From: Kryptolebias marmoratus
Lineage: Eukaryota > Chordata > Actinopteri > Cyprinodontiformes > Rivulidae
Assembly: GCF_001649575.2 (NCBI RefSeq)
Contig: NC_051452.1
Location: 9,623,585 to 9,687,584 of the forward strand
Direction of reading: 5' to 3'
Length of the DNA: 64,000 bases
Shown here: in pieces, positions 22,745-34,099 of the stretch
How positions within the stretch are numbered: position 1 is the first letter of the stretch
Layout: each line of letters begins with the position of its first letter
Position numbers and translations under genes: made by a program
The notes under the pieces: model-generated
What the model saw: only the letters and a program-made list of their open reading frames with translations
Databases searched by the model: none
What the model was told of the DNA's origin: nothing

Positions 22745-23635
22745 GCACTCTAAAGGAAGCTGACCAGGATATTATGCTAATTATTTAAAAAAAAAAAACT
22801 GTTGTATCTACTAGAAAAAATAGCAAGATCTTAATTCTTACCCTTTTATCTTTAATGATTTGGATAACAATTACTATTTCTAAGTATTTAAACAAGAATT
22901 TAATCCACTGTAACCAAAGTACGAATCAGTTCCACACTGGCTTCTTGGCTAAATTGTGAAATCAAAGACAATCATTGTTAGTTTGTTTACAAAATTTAGT
23001 CAATCGTAATGAACTTAAATTTTAAGTTGTTGTATTTATGGGTCTAAAACAAACAAATTGGCTTTAGGAACTAAATCAGAAAAACACTAATCATTCAACT
23101 TCTGCAAATAAGCTGTTTTAATTTTATTTTAATTTTACCGATGTAGCTATGAGTAATTAAAAACATTTCTGCTTGTTTTAAAACTTTAAAAACATGTATG
23201 CAAAGGAAGTAGAGGATAAGTGTTTTTACACGATCTTTATTGCCCCGATTTTTAAAGATTGGCAATAAAACTCCAAATCAGTCAACTTGTACAGTTAAAG
23301 ATCTACAGCATTTTCATTTTATGCTAAATGCGTATTTCACACAGATTATTTAGCAGCCAGTGTGCATGTGGCTATGGATAAATAGGAATTCACTTCTTTG
23401 TTTTAAGACTTTAAAGACATAAGTCTGGGAAATAAAGGATGGGCGTTTTACGAGAGAAAACTACAAAATGATTTATTACAAGATGATTATGTTTATAGGG
23501 TTAAGTCACTTGAAATTGTACATATTTTAAACAAAGTTAGGTATCCATTAACCTCATAATAGGAAAAGAAAATACTTTTTTTTTTTTTTTGTTCCATGCC
23601 TTGGGCTCTCTTTAGGGTTTTCTCTAAACATCTCA
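22745..23635. other. AT-rich noncoding stretch
   Basis: AT-rich with A and T runs near 22787 and 23577-23590. Two loosely similar segments, around 23170-23290 and 23400-23460, share TTTTAAAACTTTAAA-like and GGATAAGTG/GGATGGGCG words, hinting at an old local duplication. No gene is seen. Confidence 0.35.
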
Positions 23636-23639
23636 ACAT

Positions 23640-24160
23640 GAGATGCCCTGCAGCGTTTTCCACATTTTTATTTGGGATATGCAGTTCAAGCCTGTGTATC
23701 CACCACTGAGGAGTCAGAACCGGGGCTTGTCACTGCTCAGCATCAGGGCCCGTGGCAATGAGTGAGAGCTGCTTTCAGGAGTGCTGTAAGTGCCAGTTTG
23801 AATTGGTCATTTGTTATATTGACTGCGCACTGAAGGCTTCCCATTGATTTCCCATCGACGTGTAGGTGAGCAGTAGATAAGCCGGCAGACGGGAGGAGAT
23901 AAGCGCCTGCCGTTTTCCCTGACAGCAATGGATGCCACGAAGGACGGCACAAAGTCAGATGTCTGACAAAGTCAACCATGGAACGTGGAGTTCGCTGCTA
24001 ACACGCAAAATCACTCTACATTTCCATGCTTAGTCTAGTGTCTTGCCGTTGAGCACTGCAAAGCTGCTATATTGAATTAGCTGTAGTCTCTGTCACATTA
24101 GAAGCCCTCCTCCTGACAGGAGCGTATCAATCAACTGATTCATTCTTATTAGATTAAACT
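23640..24160. other. Conserved-looking noncoding block
   Basis: About 500 bp of complex, repeat-free sequence of balanced composition, with GTGGCAATGAGTGAGAGCTG near 23752, GATAAGCCGGCAGACGGGAG near 23876 and GAGCGTATCAATCAACTGAT near 24120. The 78-codon minus frame is unrecognised. A likely candidate for a vertebrate conserved element. Confidence 0.3.
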
Positions 24161-25235
24161 ATGGGGGTGTCACGTCGTTAATGTGAAAAATAAGAACGTT
24201 AGAGTGAGAAAATGGAAAATCTATTTCAACAAAAGGCCAAGAGTCAGAAGAAGAATGTCAAACATTACTAATGGTAATGTTTGAAGTTTGAACTAAGGAC
24301 ATTAATATTGATTGAATGACACCAGTATCTGTCTTCATGCATGGAAATTCAACTGTTGTGCTTTTTGATCAGCATGACAGATTCCTTCTACAAACATGGA
24401 CACTTTATGCATAAAAATCAATTAAGGGATGACCAAATGAATCACAATACCCAGTTAGATTCTCCCCTCGAAAGGAACAAGCTTAAATGGCTCGATTTCT
24501 CTTAGCTGAAGTGGACAGCAGTCGGTGTTCCCTCATTTTGGAAAATCAGGGACGATATCTGACACATGAGCCATGCTGGTTGAGGCAAAACCAAAGAGAA
24601 AAGTCGTGTTTGAACAAATATTTTGTGTGTTTAGACAGCATCACTTTGCACCAGGCTGCTATATGGATCTTCAACTTTGTTAAATTTCTACAGCATGAAT
24701 AACTATTTGATTCCAAAGTGATGCCAAAAAAAAGAATAATGCATTTCCTGGAAAGTGGTGAATTTTTAGAAATATGTTTTAGATGAATAAAGTTTGCTCT
24801 TCTGTTATTCATGGTTGGGGTTGGTTCCAGTCAGGAATTCTCCGAACTGAGAACGTGGTTGGTTTCATCTCAAAGCTGGGTCAACTTTCCTGTCTTTGTC
24901 TCAATCACCCCCTTGTGATATCCTAATTATTTCCACCTGTTTTTTGAATATTTGGGTGAAGTTTAGTACCTGGAATTTCTTATTATTGAGCCCACCTGCA
25001 TTACGATATACAATCACCATCTGAGGTGGGCGCTAAGTTCTTTGGGGTGTGCAACATTATCACTGCACATTGTATGAATATACTAAAATAACCTTTCTAA
25101 CAATGAAAACAAAAGTAAAATTCATTGTCAAACATCAAGTATATTGTTCACAAGGAATAAATGATAAATTAAAGATTTCTATGCAAGTGTTTTAGATGAA
25201 GATCATTTTATGTTGAGAAATTATAGAGTTGTAGC
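24161..25235. other. Noncoding stretch, nothing recognised
   Basis: No repeat ends. Overlapping frames on opposite strands at 24487-24812 are mutual shadows without domain resemblance. Confidence 0.4.
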
Positions 25236-25237
25236 CT

Positions 25238-25535
25238 TTTTGGTCAAACCTTGAAATTAACATTACGGGCAGTCTTGTGCAATACCATGAGACATTCTCA
25301 GAGTACGTCTTGTGAATAACTTTGTCTATTTTACAGATACTGAGCGAAAATTTGACGTGGTAGTAGTAGAGTAATAGGTGTTTTGGGTTTGCTAATGTTG
25401 ATTAAACATGGTGGCCAAACTGAATTGGGTTGGCGCCTAAAGTTAGCAAAACATCTCAACCACTGGACGGATTTTTATGAAATCTTCAAAAAGTAATCAT
25501 TCGATGAACAGCTGGTACTGAGTAACAGACGCATA
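25238..25535. repeat. Family A repeat, internally rearranged (copy A6)
   Basis: 25238-25425 reads antisense (TGGTCAAACCTTGAAATTAA, then a CATGGTGGCC variant near 25407). 25435-25535 reads sense (TTAGCAAAACATCTCAACCA, CTGGACGGATTTTTATGAAA, AAGTAATCATTCGATG). Two half-units lie back to back, which needs an inversion or a second insertion. Confidence 0.7.
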
Positions 25536-25599
25536 AACACACTGGCAAAAACATTATATACATGCATAAAACAATACAGCTAGCAAATTAGCACATTGG

Positions 25600-26060
25600 C
25601 AGATGTTGCGGCTGGTGTGATTTCACCACAGGGGTCTGTAGTTTTGATTCTTCTTCCCTCAAGTGATCATGTCACCACATCCCCACTTGACACTGTCTTT
25701 TTAACCACATTTCATAGCCTTCCATTTGGTCTGTGGCCGATGTGAAGACAGCATGAGATGGTACATTCGCTCCCATAAGACGATGCTCTCCCTCAGTCAG
25801 GGTACTCACGTGCCTGCGAGCAGGCGCCGCTTTAAAGTCGGGGAAAAGAAGTCTCTTGTGAGCAGTAAACACCACAGAAAACACGAATCCCTGCAGACTC
25901 TTCCTGCAAAAATATGCACGAGTACACGCTGTTTCTGCAGCCAGTTTTAGAGAGATATGTGTATCCTCTTTTTATCGTGGTCTTAAGCATTAAGCAAACT
26001 TTGCCTATAAATAGTTGTCCCCAATATCTCCTTTCTCAGACATGCCACCAGCAACTGTTT
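25600..26060. other. Noncoding stretch, possible conserved block
   Basis: Moderate GC around 25720-25900 with overlapping frames on both strands and no domain resemblance. CTATAAATAG near 26005 is TATA-like but has no transcript evidence. Confidence 0.2.
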
Positions 26061-26065
26061 AGTCT

Positions 26066-26330
26066 TAAAGGGATATTTTAGCATGATTTATTTTTCAGAC
26101 TACCTAGGCCAGCATGTTTTACTCTAAGCAATGCTAATTCTGCCTAATTTCAGAGGAACAAAGAGAATATTCAGCTCTGTTGCGTCTATGTGGCTTTTAG
26201 TTCTTTAAGGCATATCAAATCTGAAAAATCAGCTGAAGACATTCCCATAAACTTGTCACAACTGCCTTTCAAATCAGTGAGACGAACACGCACAGGAAGT
26301 TTCGTCTGAAGTGGTTCTTTGCAGCCTTGA
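26066..26330. repeat. Possible MITE-like fish repeat (TTAAAGGGATA end)
   Basis: TTAAAGGGATATTTTAGC near 26066 resembles a common teleost MITE terminus and is similar in style to the outer element ends at 20.97 kb. I did not find a matching inverted end, so extent is uncertain. Confidence 0.25.
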
Positions 26331-26339
26331 AAAATAGCT

Positions 26340-27800
26340 GATTTATGAATACAGGCTTCTGGAACAAACGGAGGGTTCTTTTGGTGCTTTTGACAAACTT
26401 GACAACTTTAAAAAAGGCCCATTAAGGAGGGTTGTGAATAATACACATGGATGTTTTGTCATTTTTTTCGATCCTTTTAGATTTTTTTTCAAGGCTAACT
26501 AATGTTGAAGCGCAATCAAATGGTCAATCGAGTGCAGTCGAGAACACTCTGTCTCACAGCTTTCTCTAAAGACCCTCAGACATCACTTTGTTTCTGACAG
26601 TGATTATGTCGGGTGGCCCTTCTTTTTCTTGTGCGTGCACCATCTCACACTTGCTTTTGGGCTTTATAGAAAAGGAATGGAAGTATCTGTGATCTGAAGC
26701 CTTCTGATGCTCTCTCTCCTGCGGCTTCTGCACTACAGTGGGTGTCCGTGTGTCTAATTCCCCCCCCTCCCTCTGGGAGAAGTGAGCAACGCTTGCCCAC
26801 CTGGGCCTCTGCCAGAGCCCAGGAAGTGCGAGTCAGAGGGTGGTGATTAAAGGAATGGAAGAACATGGAAGAAAAATGAGGAGAGGGTTGCTGAAAAGGA
26901 AGAAGAGGAATGAGGTGACTAAAGGGAACTGCAGCGGGGAGTGTGTTGTGGCAGCAAAGAGGCTTTGGTAGCTCCTGTGGCCCTTTTTTTCTTTACTGTA
27001 TCATGCAGGGCAACAATCCTTAGGGGCACTTTGAAAGAAATGATTTGCCTCCTTTTTGTGGCTTTGTTCAAGGCGCGCACGCTGCTGGCTGTAACCTCTG
27101 GGGAAACCACAGGAAAGAGTCTTTTTCACCATATTTATACCCTGCTGTTGCAACAATGCAGTTCTGAGACATAAAACCCTTTACAAATCATGAATCGAAT
27201 TACTTTCCACATCAAAATGAGGCAAATACAGAATCAGCCTTTTGAATACTACCAGAGGAGGTTGGTTAAGGTGAAAAACTCCTAAAACAGATAATTATTT
27301 TTGAAATCTACTCAACAAAGCTAATTCTAGTGTTACAAATAGCTGAGAGATTTGTGGAGACGGTTTCAAAAAAAGTATAATTTACACCTTGCCTATATGT
27401 TCACGGTGGAATTAGCACTTCAGCAGGGAAATGTAGGAGCTGTCAGATTGTTTTAAAGACTAAATGGCATCTTGATCACTTCACTGACATCTGTTTGAAC
27501 AAAGAGCTTCTCTAAAGATGTTTTCCCCCTGCTTCTGCTCAAACCTGGCTTATATGGAAGCTTGCAAGATGGCAATATTTTGTGACACTAGTTACAACAT
27601 TGCTGTATTTTAGTCAATAAAAACGTGTTAAATCTATCTAAATCTAGCTCAACTCCCATTTCAGGTTGTGCTTTATCTTCTATCTATAGAAAACTTTTAA
27701 GCTTGATATCAACACTAATCTTAAATCTTTCTTTTGTGGGAAAACAAAATGTCTTTGCACTTACAGGTCATTGCAGGTAATGTGTATATTCTGAATGGAA
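26340..27800. other. Noncoding stretch, nothing recognised
   Basis: 26640-26960 is GC-richer, with a CCCCCCCTCCC run near 26761. Short frames overlap on both strands and none is recognised. Confidence 0.35.
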
Positions 27801-27849
27801 AGAAAAGGTTCTGTAGTGTCATAACACCTCTCGAGTGTCCTTTTATGAC

Positions 27850-27965
27850 AAACCTCTGATACCCCGTTCAGACCTGGCACTATATATTTATCCTGGGCAG
27901 TCAGCTCTGATTGAGAGCGTTCACACCTGGCAGGTAATTGCGTACCCTTAAAACGTTTTTGCAAT
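27850..27965. repeat. Family F repeat fragment
   Basis: TACCCCGTTCAGACCTGGCA followed by ATCCTGGGCAGTCAGCTCTG and GCGTTCACACCTGGCAGGTA resembles a teleost repeat whose units read TTCAGACCTGGCA. Parts recur at 28640 and 60560 in the window. Confidence 0.45.
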
Positions 27966-28549
27966 TAGATGGTAATTACTTGCTCTGTGTGCAGATACTT
28001 TCAGACATCCGAATTATGTTGTTGGTTTGTCATCAACATGGTTATAGAGACATTTGAGTTACATTATCTCTTGATAAGCTTAATTACATAACAACAATAC
28101 AATGATTAGAGACGTCACAAAGTTCTGTGGCAAAGCACATTTGAACCTGTAAAAATCGATCTCATTGTGAGTTGTTTTACACAGCTTCATTGTGAATGTA
28201 ACATCAGTGTTGTGTTTAGTTAAGTGAATATAATATGGCTCATCATTGCTCAGACTCTAATTCTGTGATTGGCACAGCATATTAAAGCTTAGTGTGACCA
28301 CAGCAGGTCCAATCAGCTCTAAAAACTATCAAAATAAAGAGAAACTCACTACAAGTCTTGCATTGTAGTCTGATTAATACAATCCTGAAGACTTTACGGG
28401 TTTTTTTTTAGAACGATTCTGATAAACAGTTGATTGAAACTTTTTTGCCTAAAACAAAATAAAAAATTAACCAAAAAAGTTGCAGCTTCAGAATACTTAC
28501 AAGGGTGGTTCTTTTGTTATCCTCAATTAGCCAGCAGGTGAGCAAACTT

Positions 28550-28552
<3 letters not shown>

Positions 28553-28593
<41 letters not shown>
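28553..28593. repeat. (AT)n microsatellite
   Basis: About 20 uninterrupted AT dinucleotides, followed by an interrupted AGTATATT. Confidence 0.95.
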
Positions 28594-28596
<3 letters not shown>

Positions 28597-28624
28597 TATT
28601 ACCCTAAGACATCCAGGTAATAAC

Positions 28625-28995
28625 TCTTCTGCCCGTGTGGGGTCATGTCAGTTCAACAGGAGGTCCTACAGCTTTGCTCTGGACGGATTGTGTTCAGACT
28701 GTCAAACGCATGCGGATAAAAGGGGTCAGGACCACCTTTGAAAGTGGTTTGAGTAAAAAAAAAAAGAAAATTACAATGCACTTTAAGAGCATTCATAGTT
28801 GGTGCTATCCAGATGTGATTGGATGGGTAAGCACCAGATGTGAACAGGTTCAAAATGCTTTACTTCTGGTTTGATGCCATCTGTATTGTCAATGCACTGA
28901 TGTGATCTATGATCTGGATCTTTTAACCAGATTATCTGCTCTGACGTTAGTGTATACGTTCTGTCAGACCTTATTTGACAAAATTATGTTTTTCA
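28625..28995 (+). repeat. Family F repeat copy
   Basis: AGGTCCTACAGCTTTGCTCT then GGACGGATTGTGTTCAGACT and GTCAGGACCACCTTTGAAAG align with the complement of 60560-60790 (GATCCTACAGCTCGGCTCTG, CAGACTGTGTTCAGACCACG, GTCAAGAACACCTCTGAATA). The homology is noncoding repeat, so the plus and minus frames across it are not genes. Confidence 0.6.
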
Positions 28996-28999
28996 AAAT

Positions 29000-29495
29000 T
29001 TACCAATTTGATGACTTAATTTAAAAAGAAAATATTACCATAGAAAAGTAAAACCTCTTGCAATCATTTGTAAAAATAAAAACATTTTATGCCACTTTAG
29101 ACTCTCTGTTTACAGTATTTGACTTTTTGTTTGCAGTCATATTACCCAGGGAGGTAAACATACATGTGCAGTTCACTGATGTCAGATCTCTAGAGTTTTG
29201 AAATAGAAATGTCTCGCCTCTTAAGACAAGCTGCCAACATGGAAAAAGCTGCCAAGCTTTGTTCGATAGACAATAATTACAACCAGACTTCCTCAAAAAC
29301 ACAAAGATTCAACACAGCAGTTGTTCAATGTGCCTCGCATCAAAATCAAGGACTCCTGCGGAGGCTAAAGACGAATGTCTGCCGTGATGTGCTGCTTCAC
29401 TTCAGCACACAGCTCACCTCTTTCACTTCTGAGTGAAGGGCAGGTGTCCATGCGGTGGAAACAGTCGCATTCTTGGCAGCTTTTTTTGGGGGGTG
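29000..29495. other. Noncoding stretch, nothing recognised
   Basis: A plus frame at 29209-29436 and a minus frame at 29302-29087 overlap, without domain resemblance. A G run occurs near 29490. Confidence 0.35.
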
Positions 29496-29499
29496 TGTG

Positions 29500-30000
29500 T
29501 TATTGATGACTCTCGGAGGCAGCAGTGATAGGATCAGCTGGAGCTTCATTGTTGAGCAGGACCCTCTGCTTCTGTGAGGGCTGAATCATCTTATTGCATC
29601 ACCCACACAAAGATATTATGTTTGAAACCCCCAGTTCTATACCACGCAGGGCACAGGCCGAATAAGAGACTTTACCTCCATTTGGGAATTGATTTGTGCT
29701 GATATGTAATACGCATTCATGCTCCATAACTGCTCTTTCCCCACCCCTTCAGCTTTTCTAATTCTCATGCACTCCTCACACCACTTGAACAGCAAATAAA
29801 ATCCAGCAGAAGCACTACGATTAGCAGCACAAATTAGGCGATACAGCCTGTTTGGGTTTTCACCTTGAGTTCTTTTTTCTTTCATACACTGTGTGTGCAA
29901 CAACTATGCTTCTTCTCAGCTGGGGTTTAATCAGATCATCAGTCCCTTCATATGTCCCACCTTATACATTGTCTCCATTTCTTTTACATCATGCTAACTT
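29500..30000. other. Conserved-looking noncoding block
   Basis: Repeat-free and complex, with GCAGTGATAGGATCAGCTGG near 29521, TGATATGTAATACGCATTCA near 29699 and ACTACGATTAGCAGCACAAA near 29814. Frames overlap in opposite directions. Composition and TAAT-type words suggest regulatory sequence. Confidence 0.28.
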
Positions 30001-30059
30001 CCCCTGGCGAATGTCATTACTGTTGCTGCAGCACGGTGATTTGTAGCACCAGCTTTACA

Positions 30060-30400
30060 GCTGTAATCGTGCAGTTTTAGACTCCAATTAGCATTCGTTT
30101 CCATATTTATGGAGGAGATCTCCATATATTCTGATTACCAGTGTGTATTTGACGATGTGTATTATTAGCATGGTTGTTAAATAGAAAGGAGAGGGTGTAG
30201 AGCGCTGAGTGCCAGGGATGGAGGCTGGTGAACGATGTGGTTTTGATTCTGCTTCCTGTCAAATGAATCTCGGCCTCGGGTGACCTAATTAGGCCGGTAA
30301 TAAATCAAAGCATCCCACAAGGCTCTCGCATTCTGTTGATGTGAGATATGTCAGTGACCCTCAGGGGGAGGCCTGGGCCAACCTTCATCATTTCCTCCCC
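30060..30400. other. Conserved-looking noncoding block (strong candidate)
   Basis: Contains GACTCCAATTAGCATTCGTT near 30080, CATATTTATGGAGGAGATCT near 30102 and GGTGACCTAATTAGGCCGGT near 30279, with very little low complexity. CTAATTAG is a homeodomain dimer-like word. It lacks every repeat family found here. Confidence 0.35.
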
Positions 30401-30551
30401 CCCAAAATCAAGGTTAGCAGTGAAAATCAAGGACTGTCTGCAAACTTGAACGGCTTTTTTGGTGGACAGTTTAACTAAATTAAACCAAGTTTAGGGCATG
30501 GAACCAGCACAGCAAGACTCCCAAAGTCCCAATCACGTACAGGCTGTATCT

Positions 30552-30570
30552 ACACACACACACACACACA
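30552..30570. repeat. (CA)n microsatellite, short
   Basis: About nine CA dinucleotides. Confidence 0.9.
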
Positions 30571-30589
30571 TCTGCAGTCTGCCTTTGGA

Positions 30590-30860
30590 AGATTCATTGG
30601 AACTACACCGCAGGTCGGCAGGTTGACAGATGCGATGGCCCTCACGCTCCGAGAAGAGAAAGAGGAGAGGGATTTCAGCAGCTCTGATAGGCCAGTACCC
30701 CCGAACAGAATCCTGCGGGAAATGTCCAGCTGCTGGTCATATTGGTGTCGAGATGAAGCTGACAGACCTCGGAGGATGGAGCTCAGTGGAGAAACGTCTC
30801 TTTCTGCCTCTCCCTCTTTCTCTCTCCGTCTGTCTTTCTGTCTCATCTGTTTTAGATGAT
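30590..30860. other. GC-richer block, open on both strands, with a splice-acceptor-like tract
   Basis: Frames of 78 and 84 codons (plus) and 98 codons (minus) are open simultaneously. A 50-base pyrimidine tract ends CATCTGTTTTAG near 30855, an excellent 3' splice-site match, but the frame just after it closes within a few codons. I recognise no protein. It may be a noncoding exon edge or a chance tract. Confidence 0.2.
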
Positions 30861-31354
30861 CCTGGTGGGTTTTTGAGTTGCTGAATCAGAATTATCTGTC
30901 ATGTTTAGAATAAAATGTGATGCTTAAGTAATTGTCATGTTCAGTACATCTCGCAGCCTGTCAATGCGATTCACAATGCTGATGGTGCCTGTCGCTTTAC
31001 TTTGCGTTGTCTGTTTTCCAATTTTTTGTGATGGTGTCACTACAAAGCCCTACATTCGTTTTTGATTTGAGAATCTGTGTTTCTAAATGAAACTTAAAAG
31101 GTATATTCAAAGAGTTTTAACAATCAGCTTTATAATTATTGGTTGTTTTTGGTGTCACACCTAGAGATTACGCAGTGTGAAAGACATTTAAAGGCTGTTA
31201 GAGCTGTTACTGCAAATTTTGGGCAAATCTCATGAGTGGTTTCTATGTTCTGCATTCTAACAAAGGTTGTGAGTCATAGCTGACGGATGTCTGTCTTTTG
31301 TAAATGCTGCTTGTTTCTAATTGACATTAATCTCTGCTAGGCTTCATCTCCACT
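30861..31354. other. Noncoding stretch, nothing recognised
   Basis: AT-rich, no repeat ends or frames of interest. Confidence 0.4.
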
Positions 31355-31660
31355 AGGGTTGCATGATAGAAGAAAAATATGTGGTTGTGATGCTTTTGTT
31401 GAATATTAATAACAATATCACTTGTGATAAATCCACATTTCCTCACTCCTCTCCGTTCCTTCTCTTTATGATGTTCACAACACTCTGTATGCTTTCATTT
31501 CTCTGCCACTGTCACTTAAACCAAGTGGTGTCCATCTGATTGGTTTATATTGGTATATTGGTTTGCAGGATATGAATGCATCTGATTTATTGCCGTCTAA
31601 GCAGTCCTTTAAAATATTGATACTACAATACAAATTAATTTTCTATATTTTGTGCAGCTG
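31355..31660 (+). mobile_element. MITE-like inverted-repeat element, copy E1
   Basis: The left end AGGGTTGCATGAT and the right end, whose complement reads AGCTGCACAAAATATAG, form short imperfect termini. The interior CAATATCACTTGTGATAAAT followed by CCACATTTCCTCACTCC matches the complement of 53205-53257. Length about 306 bp, no coding capacity. Confidence 0.55.
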
Positions 31661-32125
31661 TAACTGCTGTGATTGTTAGACATTTGGACTCCATTGTATG
31701 CATTTGATTTCTGATACTAACTTAAACATACTTTGTGGTTATTAGGTTAACTGTAGAAGCTTCTGGTTAGCATTTAAACACTTGGCTTGTTAGCTGGTAA
31801 CTTGTTTCTCATGCAGATTCACTCAGTGGTGTGGGGACTACTGCCTTTCAGATGAAATAAAGGCTATTGGAAAGTTGCAGCAAACAGAACAAATCCATGT
31901 GGCTGCTAGTATCACACCTAATGAAATCGTGCTTAACGGGGTTATGAGTCTTTGTCACAAGTATATTTTATACTCTGAGAACTACAGGGCAGAATTCCTG
32001 GAAAACCCCTCCCAGTATTGGGTCTCTGCTCTTCCCCATTTGACATTAGCAAACTCGTCAAGAAGAGGCCGCCACCTGTTTCTGTCAGACAGTGCACAAT
32101 AACGAGCAAACGTAGGAAACATGTC
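31661..32125. other. Noncoding stretch, possibly the distal part of the relic beside it
   Basis: The minus frame 32148-31942 overlaps plus frames and is unrecognised. It could be decayed downstream sequence of the Harbinger-like relic at 32129-32284. Confidence 0.25.
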
Positions 32126-32128
32126 CCT

Positions 32129-32284
32129 TCACTGCCCGGCCGAGGCAAACTCTCTCCCAGCCAGCACGACTACAGAGAGCAGCACTGTCTCCTTCCATGA
32201 GTTATTCTTCATAAGTTTTGCTGGAACAGTTGTAAAAATGTATTTTCTAACGGCCTCGGCCAGCTGCTTGTCAAAGCTGTCCAT
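32129..32284 (-). pseudogene. Possible MADF/Myb-like domain relic of a PIF/Harbinger element
   Basis: On the minus strand from the ATG at 32284 the frame reads MDSFDKQLAEAVRKY, then MKNNSWKETV, and stops after FASAGQ. FDxxLxExVRKY followed by NNSWKE resembles the N-terminal helices of MADF domains encoded beside PIF/Harbinger transposases in fish. The middle (LYDxSxxxYK) is degraded, and the stop falls about where a conserved Trp would be, just before RDMF. The sequence just upstream (ATTGGTCAGAACTTCATGGG as complement) could be a promoter. No transposase or terminal repeats are found, so the call is tentative. Confidence 0.35.
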
Positions 32285-33430
32285 CAAGCTGGCGCAACAG
32301 CCAGCTTCTGGAAGCAAAGAAGTTGAAGTGAAGTGCTGTTCCGCATAAACAAACACGCCCATGAAGTTCTGACCAATCACGCAATACTTGGTATTGATAG
32401 AAATAGCTCTGTCCGGTCCTTGTGCACAGGACGGGCTCTAGTGAGAACAAAATGACGTGATATTCGTCACTCAACTACATCAATGAGATCAGATTTATTC
32501 ACTTTTTGCTTCAACCGGACCATCCAAGCACACTTGGCCATCTTAACGCTGTGCATCGGCTCTATTTCTGGCCGACCACTTTTTAATAATAACTTAAGCA
32601 CACCTTTGTAATGCCTTTCTCTTTAAGTGGAAAAACTGGGATGGTAACAGTATGAAAAATAATAGAGACGAAAAAGCTTTAATCCCCAGTTTGTGATAAA
32701 ACACTTAAAATGTACGCTTTGAAGTCTTAAATGGTTGACATGTATTAAAGGAATGTGTCTGTATGACAGGGCTAATAGAATGCAGTAACCTTTCCACAGT
32801 TTGTTTCTGTCGAAAATCCTCATGAGGTCACGCTTGGAGCTGGAATAATGTTTGTCACATAAATTTCAGGCTTTCGCTGGAATTGTTTATGTCTTGTGAT
32901 TGCTGTGAACACTACTCCCACTTTACTGAGTCATGCAGACGAACACAAGCTGGCAAACTTACACGTTTACTCATAAAGAGTCTAAAAGAAAAATCACAAG
33001 ATCTGTTTTACAAACAAAAACAGGATGTATTTAAAAAAAGTAGTGAAAGACGCCTTCAGTATAAGAGAATGTGATCTCAAGTCACAACTGTGTTGTTGGC
33101 TCCTGAGGGTTTAGAAAAGCTCTTGTTGAGCCGTAATAGCGCTGGATATCAAATGATGCTGCAGGGGAATCATGCTTGCTTCTTTTCACACAAACAATCT
33201 TGTTTTTCACAAATACTCAAGGTCAGGAGCTGCAAGTGGGGCGCTGCACCTTTCATTATCCTTCACCAAGCTGGATCCGTTGAGACTTTAATCGTTCAAC
33301 ATAAAGAAAGTTAAACAAGAGGCAGACAGAATATATCTATATGAGTCAAAACAGTGTGAAGATTTAAGACAAAGGGAAGGATTTATATGAATTGCTGAAT
33401 GAAACTAGCTTTTTTTTTCCTGAATTTTTT
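32285..33430. other. Noncoding stretch, nothing recognised
   Basis: 32285-32480 may be 5' sequence of the Harbinger-like relic. The remainder has only short, unrecognised frames. Confidence 0.35.
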
Positions 33431-33434
33431 AGAG

Positions 33435-33842
33435 TTCTGTGAATGCTCAGGGCTGAATGACTTTGCTGAAATGTGTTGAACTAACTGAAACCGAGTTATT
33501 ACAGTTAAAATGATCAGGACAGAAGCTAAACAGCAGCTAAAGGCTAAATGGAGCATAAGTCAAAAATAGAGCAAATATGCTGAAGTAGAGTTCAAAGCAT
33601 GAATTGAAGAGGGAGTTTCTATGCAGAAAAATTGTGCTGAAATATTTTCAAAAGTATAAAAGTTACTGAAACCAAAATTCATAGCACACTGTACTGTATC
33701 CCACTGAGCTGAATGTTTTGATGTATGAATGGTTTAAATTTCACACAGTATGTGGAAGTAGTTAGATGGCAAAAATGTATGGAGAAAACACTTCAAACAG
33801 GAAAACAAGGATGTGAATGCTAACTCAGCATTTACACAATTA
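33435..33842 (+). repeat. Family B repeat (copy B1)
   Basis: Starts TTCTGTGAATGCTCAGGGCT and has a short run of AGCTAAACAGCAGCTAAAGG units. It passes GGAGCATAAGTCAAAAATAG and GAATTGAAGAGGGAG, and ends at the near-palindrome GAATGCTAACTCAGCATTT (33815-33833). The same order occurs in copy B2 at 56.3 kb, which has a longer unit array, so B1 is a contracted copy. Confidence 0.75.
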
Positions 33843-34099
33843 TATCCTCGGCTTCTGTCAGAGCCAAGGTGTTTTCTTGCTGCTGGATATTGTTTTAAAT
33901 GCGTCAACATTAAGATGCAAAAAGAGCATGAAAGATTGAAAGCGTAGACTTGTGGATTTCTTCTTTGGATGTTTCGGCTTCTCTCTTGCTGCAGAAGTGT
34001 CTCTTCTGAAGCCGTTGGGGAACAAAAAGTAACACTGAAAATGCAGGCAGTGCAATGTTTGTGTAGTTTGTTTCACCTGAAGTAAAGTTTAATGCGACT

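Noticed and set aside
26000..26012. TATA-like CTATAAATAG
   Set aside because: Isolated match in AT-rich DNA, without initiator, CpG or transcript evidence.
28553..28593. AT-repeat as a replication or cruciform element
   Set aside because: Simple microsatellite expansion is sufficient explanation.
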